From the NCBI GenBank assembly GCA_036658435.1, contig JAVXEO010000074.1, positions 1-9,133 of the forward strand: 9,133 nucleotides of DNA. The letters run 5' to 3'. A model generated the notes under the pieces. The model saw only the letters and a list, made by a program, of their open reading frames with translations. It searched no databases and was not told the DNA's origin. Shown in pieces: positions 5,965-9,133 of this stretch (within the stretch, counting starts at the first letter, position 1; every line of letters begins with the position of its first letter). Position numbers and translations under genes: made by a program. The stretch comes from DIGJ01 sp036658435. Its GTDB lineage: Bacteria > Bacillota > Clostridia > Lachnospirales > Lachnospiraceae.

Positions 5965-6684
5965 TTGAATCAATGGAAGGGTACTTTAACAAAAGAGGAC
6001 TGGAAAAATTCCTTAACAGATGAGAAAAGTCTGGAATTATTTCAACATATGCCAAATAAAGTTTTTGAAAGTGCACATCTAAAAAAAGTCAAAAAAGATG
6101 GATATGTCGTTGAAAAAGAACAGGAAATTGAGTCAATTCTTATTTGCTGCAAAGGAGATCTGGAAGTAAGAAATGAATTTCGAAATGGAACGGTTTACAA
6201 TTTTGCAGTCACAAAACCCATCTCCTATATAGGAGTCATGGAAATATTAGCAGATCGTACCATATATTCTGCATATCTTCAAACAAAGAGCGAATGTGAA
6301 CTGCTGATTGTGCCAAAACAAATATTTTTTGAATGGTTTTACAAAGACCAGTGGCTGATGTTAGAAGTACTGAAATTTGTTTCAAAATCCATGTTTGAAC
6401 GTTCTTGGAACAGTGGAGAACATAGGATGTATCCGGCAAATTACATGGTAGTTCGTTATTTAGTGGAATGTTTTGAAGAAGCAGCCTTGGATTCCGTTTT
6501 TATTCAAATTAGCAAAGAAGAGATGAGTCGTTTGTTTTGTATTTCAACACGTACCCTTCACAGGGTACTAAAAGAACTAAAAGAGACCGGCATAATAACA
6601 GTGAATCGCCGTGGAATTGGTATTACCAAGGAACAGTTCAAAAACCTATATCAACAATTTGAAGAAATGAGGGATAACTTATGA
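5965..6684 (+). CDS. Crp/Fnr-family transcriptional regulator
   Basis: A 239-residue DNA-binding regulator counted from the TTG at 5965. The N-terminal half (about 25-125) is a cNMP-binding-like beta-roll, visible as VVEKEQEIESILICCKGDLEV and IGVMEILADRTIYSAYLQTKSECELLIVP. A helix follows (about 125-150), then a C-terminal winged helix with the helix-turn-helix ISKEEMSRLFCISTRTLHRVLKEL (about 182-205) and wing INVNRR-like residues (ITVNRRGIGIT). It lacks an Fnr-type N-terminal cysteine cluster: its five Cys (61, 62, 111, 169, 192) are dispersed, so an Fe-S oxygen sensor of the classic kind is unlikely. The cAMP-contact motif of Crp is also absent, so the effector is unknown. The stop codon overlaps the yjjI start (ATGA at 6681-6684). 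It probably controls the yjjI-yjjW pair, and perhaps itself through the upstream dyad (inference). Confidence 0.88.
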   Translation: MNQWKGTLTKEDWKNSLTDEKSLELFQHMPNKVFESAHLKKVKKDGYVVEKEQEIESILICCKGDLEVRNEFRNGTVYNFAVTKPISYIGVMEILADRTIYSAYLQTKSECELLIVPKQIFFEWFYKDQWLMLEVLKFVSKSMFERSWNSGEHRMYPANYMVVRYLVECFEEAALDSVFIQISKEEMSRLFCISTRTLHRVLKELKETGIITVNRRGIGITKEQFKNLYQQFEEMRDNL

Positions 6685-8174
6685 GCCAGGTATTGAATAT
6701 TATTAAAGATGAAACCTTAACTTATCATCAACAAATTTTAGAATTGGCAGCCTATGCTGACAATAGTGAAAAGTTTATTGATTATGGAGAAACTGCTGAA
6801 AAGTTGGTAAAAGAAGGAATTATTTGTACTATGTTTGAAGGAGAAGCTCCCAATAGACCTCGTTATATTGTTCCGGATTATGAAAAATTAATGAAAGAGG
6901 GCTGCAAATTCCTAGAATTGGCACCGCCTCAAAATATATGGGAAGCCACCAATACCTTACTGATTTTTTATAAGCATGTACCATCCGTTATGTCTTTTCC
7001 GGTTTATTTGGGAAATGTGGATACCTTATTAGAACCCTTTGTAAAAGAAGAAGAGGAGGCTTACCTTGCCATAAAACTTTTTTTACAGCATATTGATAAA
7101 ACACTGACGAATTCTTTTGTACATGCAAATATTGGACCTAAAGACACAAAGGCAGGCAGACTTATATTAAAGGCTTCCGAAGAACTTCTACTTGCGATTC
7201 CTAATATTACGGTAAAATATGAGGAAGGCGTAACCGGAGAAGACTTTATGGAACTTTGTGCACGGGTAACCCTAAAAACAGCGAAGCCAAGTTTTGCAGA
7301 CCACAGTCGCTATGTAAAAGAGTTTGGAACGGAAAATTATGCTATTGTAAGTTGCTATAATGGATTTCAAATTGGAGGAGGCGGCTATACGCTGGTTCGT
7401 CTGGTACTGGCTAATTTAGCAAAAAAGGCAAAATCTGTAGAAGATTTTATGGAAAATTTATTACCTATGGGTGCAAAAGAGACGCTTCATGTGATTGATG
7501 AACGCTCCCGCTTTGTGTTGGAAGAATCGACGTTCTTTAAATCCAATTTTCTGGTTAAAGAAGGATTTGTAAACCAAGAATTGTTTGCCGGAATGTTAGG
7601 AGTCGTTGGACTTGCAGAGGCAGTTAATATGCTGCTGGGCTTAACAGAAAAAGAAGAACGCTATGGACATGGAGAAAGGGCCAATCAGTTAGGACTTGAA
7701 ATTGTTGATAAATTGGCATCCATTGCAAAAGCGTATCATTCGCCTTATGTAAAATGTTCCCATGGAAATCATTATTTACATGCTCAGGTAGGATTGGATG
7801 TAGATGATGGATTTTCACCAGGATGCAGAATTCCGGTGGGAGAAGAACCGGAATTACTAGATCATATTTTACAAACGGCACCGTATCATAAGTACTTTTT
7901 TAATGGAATTGGAGATATCTTTGTATTTGAAGAAACTTACCAGCAGCATCCGGAAGCCTTGGTTCGCATAGTTAAGGGCGCATTTGAAAATGGACTCCAC
8001 TATTTTTCAGCGTATGGAGCAGGCAGTGATGTTGTAAGAGTAACCGGTTATTTGGCAAAACGTTCCGAAGTGGAGCGCTTAGAAGCGGGAGAAGCGGTTG
8101 TGAACAATGCCACTGTTTTTGCAAAAGGTGCAAAAAATAATGGACATGCGTTTGAAAGAAAGATACGTGGGTAA
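6681..8174 (+). CDS. yjjI: YjjI-family glycyl radical enzyme
   Basis: A 497-residue cytoplasmic protein matching the YjjI (DUF3029) family of short glycyl radical enzymes; Escherichia coli YjjI is of similar size, while pyruvate formate-lyase has about 760 residues. The C-terminal motif RVTGY at 453-457 places the radical on Gly456. The candidate thiyl residue is Cys225 in IVSCYNGFQIGGGGY, 231 residues earlier, a plausible distance for this superfamily. Other conserved-looking blocks are NSFVHANIGPKD (about 144-155), KCSHGNHYLHAQVGLDVDD (358-376) and SPGCRIPVGEEP (379-390). The Gly must be activated by a radical-SAM enzyme, and YjjW is encoded 4 nt downstream. The start overlaps the regulator stop, with GAGGG about 7 nt upstream, which implies translational coupling. 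I know of no established reaction for YjjI. Being a glycyl radical enzyme it would be oxygen-sensitive and active only under anaerobiosis. Confidence 0.93.
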   Translation: MSQVLNIIKDETLTYHQQILELAAYADNSEKFIDYGETAEKLVKEGIICTMFEGEAPNRPRYIVPDYEKLMKEGCKFLELAPPQNIWEATNTLLIFYKHVPSVMSFPVYLGNVDTLLEPFVKEEEEAYLAIKLFLQHIDKTLTNSFVHANIGPKDTKAGRLILKASEELLLAIPNITVKYEEGVTGEDFMELCARVTLKTAKPSFADHSRYVKEFGTENYAIVSCYNGFQIGGGGYTLVRLVLANLAKKAKSVEDFMENLLPMGAKETLHVIDERSRFVLEESTFFKSNFLVKEGFVNQELFAGMLGVVGLAEAVNMLLGLTEKEERYGHGERANQLGLEIVDKLASIAKAYHSPYVKCSHGNHYLHAQVGLDVDDGFSPGCRIPVGEEPELLDHILQTAPYHKYFFNGIGDIFVFEETYQQHPEALVRIVKGAFENGLHYFSAYGAGSDVVRVTGYLAKRSEVERLEAGEAVVNNATVFAKGAKNNGHAFERKIRG

Positions 8175-8178
8175 GAAA

Positions 8179-9006
8179 ATGGCAATTAATAAAATTATTC
8201 CCTGTTCTTGTATTGATGGGCCGGGAAATCGAATGGTGATATTTTTTCAAGGCTGTAATTTTCATTGTGGATACTGCCATAATCCGGAGACCATTCATCT
8301 TTGCAATCACTGCGGAAAATGTGTAAACGCCTGCCCTGCCAATGCACTTTCAACACAAGATGGAAAAGTTATTTGGAAAGAGAATATTTGCATTGGATGT
8401 GATGTGTGCATTAAAACCTGCAGGAACCTGTCTTCTCCGAAAACAAAGGATTATACCGTAGAAGAATTGATGAAAATAATAATAAAATCAAAAGATTTTT
8501 TAGATGGAATTACCGTTAGCGGAGGAGAATGTACCTTAAATGAGGCGTATTTGGTGGAACTATTTCGACAGGTAAAGGAGAAAACAAAGCTGACTTGCTT
8601 TGTAGATACCAATGGCGGAATGGACTTGTCTAAGATGGAAGAACTGATTTCCCTCACCGATGGTTTTATGCTGGACGTAAAAACAGTAGAAGAGGAAGAA
8701 CATATAAGTCTTACCGGAGTATCCGGTGAAAACATAAAGAAAAATTTAAAACTGCTTTTGGAAAGACAGAAACTATATGAGGTACGAACCGTTTTAGCCT
8801 TGGGACTGCACCACGAAAACACAGTCCGCTATGTGGCAGAAACGATTAAGGATAAGTGCCTGTATAAGTTATTAAAGTACAGGGCCTTTGGTGTTCGAAA
8901 AGAGGGAATTACACAATTTGGCACGGAAATAACAAAAAAAGAGTATATGGAAGGGTTGGTTTCCTTAGCTAAAAATCAGGGAGCCACCAAAACCGTTGGA
9001 ATTTAA
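8179..9006 (+). CDS. yjjW: YjjW-family glycyl radical enzyme activase (radical SAM)
   Basis: A 275-residue radical-SAM activase that would cleave S-adenosylmethionine and abstract H from the glycine of YjjI. The radical-SAM cluster motif is Cys26-x3-Cys30-x2-Cys33 (GCNFHCGYC). It is followed by a two-cluster ferredoxin insert with Cys42, 45, 48, 52 and Cys71, 74, 77, 81, as in other long activases. The SAM-binding GGE is at 115-117, and ITVSGGECTLN and FVDTNGGMD follow the activase pattern. The N-terminus IIPCSCIDGPGNR corresponds to IIPFSCVDGPGSR as I recall it in E. coli YjjW, which supports the ATG at 8179. The longer frame back to 8107 overlaps yjjI and is not needed. The Shine-Dalgarno is weak (GGG before the yjjI stop), so re-initiation after yjjI is likely. 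A strong terminator follows at 9027. Confidence 0.94.
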   Translation: MAINKIIPCSCIDGPGNRMVIFFQGCNFHCGYCHNPETIHLCNHCGKCVNACPANALSTQDGKVIWKENICIGCDVCIKTCRNLSSPKTKDYTVEELMKIIIKSKDFLDGITVSGGECTLNEAYLVELFRQVKEKTKLTCFVDTNGGMDLSKMEELISLTDGFMLDVKTVEEEEHISLTGVSGENIKKNLKLLLERQKLYEVRTVLALGLHHENTVRYVAETIKDKCLYKLLKYRAFGVRKEGITQFGTEITKKEYMEGLVSLAKNQGATKTVGI

Positions 9007-9026
9007 AAACAAAATAGTAAATTACC

Positions 9027-9077
9027 AGAGTCATGAAAAATCTCTTATAAAAAGGATGGTTTCATGACTCTTTTTTT
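9027..9077 (+). terminator. Rho-independent terminator of the regulator-yjjI-yjjW operon
   Basis: AGAGTCATGAAA (9027-9038) pairs perfectly with TTTCATGACTCT (9060-9071). The 12-bp stem has a 21-nt loop and runs straight into a seven-T tract (9071-9077). It begins 20 nt after the yjjW stop. Confidence 0.9.
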
Positions 9078-9078
9078 G

Positions 9079-9104
9079 TGTAATAGGAAAGTGCTCCTAT
9101 TACA
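9079..9104. repeat. Perfect 10-bp inverted repeat just after the terminator
   Basis: TGTAATAGGA (9079-9088) and TCCTATTACA (9095-9104) form a perfect stem with a 6-nt loop, AAGTGC. No T-tract follows on either strand, so it is not an evident terminator. It is followed by TAAAAA and then a GC-rich stretch (9111-9133) containing the palindrome GTGCGCAC, a base composition unlike the rest of the window. It may be the edge of an interspersed intergenic repeat that continues past the window (inference). Confidence 0.55.
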
Positions 9105-9133
9105 TAAAAACGCTCCGCTGTGGGTGCGCACGC

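Noticed and set aside
8107..8178. Longer YjjW frame starting inside yjjI
   Set aside because: It would overlap yjjI by about 68 nt, and family N-termini align with the ATG at 8179.
7624..8310. Minus-strand frames opposite yjjI and yjjW
   Set aside because: They are antisense shadows of conserved enzyme genes, with low-complexity His/Leu-rich translations.
1..9133. CRISPR arrays, tRNA/rRNA genes, insertion sequences, phage or toxin-antitoxin genes
   Set aside because: No regularly spaced repeats, no cloverleaf or rRNA signature, and no transposase, integrase or toxin-like coding sequence was seen on either strand.

Overview
The window looks like chromosome from a low-GC anaerobic Firmicute, most likely a Lachnospiraceae-type Clostridium relative. 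The grounds are AT-rich sequence, strong GGAGG Shine-Dalgarno sites, a TTG start, Rho-independent terminators, and a gene set of glycyl radical enzyme, bacteriohemerythrin and P-type exporter. The organism call is inference; there is no rRNA or tRNA. I see no transposase, CRISPR array or phage gene.

Left part (1-3152). The tail of a CBS/CorC-HlyC-type membrane protein gene converges on a long minus-strand gene for a Ca2+/Mn2+-type P-type ATPase. A hairpin between them can terminate both. The ATPase leader (about 2912-3117, minus) holds a recognisable yybP-ykoY manganese riboswitch. It sits between a near-consensus sigma-A promoter and a long Rho-independent terminator, and the 3' strand of aptamer helix P1 is also part of the terminator stem. 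This is the layout of a Mn2+-ON transcriptional switch, so the ATPase is best read as a Mn2+ (perhaps Mn2+/Ca2+) exporter. Its true start is 2911, not the longer open frame that runs into the riboswitch.

Middle part (3231-5820, plus). A divergent promoter drives a single-domain bacteriohemerythrin in which one usual iron-ligand histidine is Gln. An HD-domain phosphohydrolase (YpgQ/YedJ type) and a cytoplasmic GH13 alpha-glucan hydrolase follow in the same direction. The GH13 gene is only 30 nt from the HD gene. The hemerythrin-HD gap carries a 13-bp inverted repeat and a 13-nt direct repeat.

Right part (5856-9077, plus). A tight three-gene operon encodes a Crp/Fnr-family regulator (TTG start), the short glycyl radical enzyme YjjI and its radical-SAM activase YjjW. 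The regulator and yjjI overlap by ATGA, and yjjI and yjjW are 4 nt apart. A strong terminator follows. A dyad (CGACA-CA-TGTCG) is centred about 41.5 nt upstream of the predicted transcription start, where a Crp/Fnr-family activator would bind, so autoregulation is a clear hypothesis. To my knowledge the reaction of YjjI is not established, so this regulator-enzyme-activase cassette is the best candidate for an undescribed system here. After the terminator comes a second perfect hairpin and an abrupt GC-rich tail that may be the edge of an interspersed repeat.
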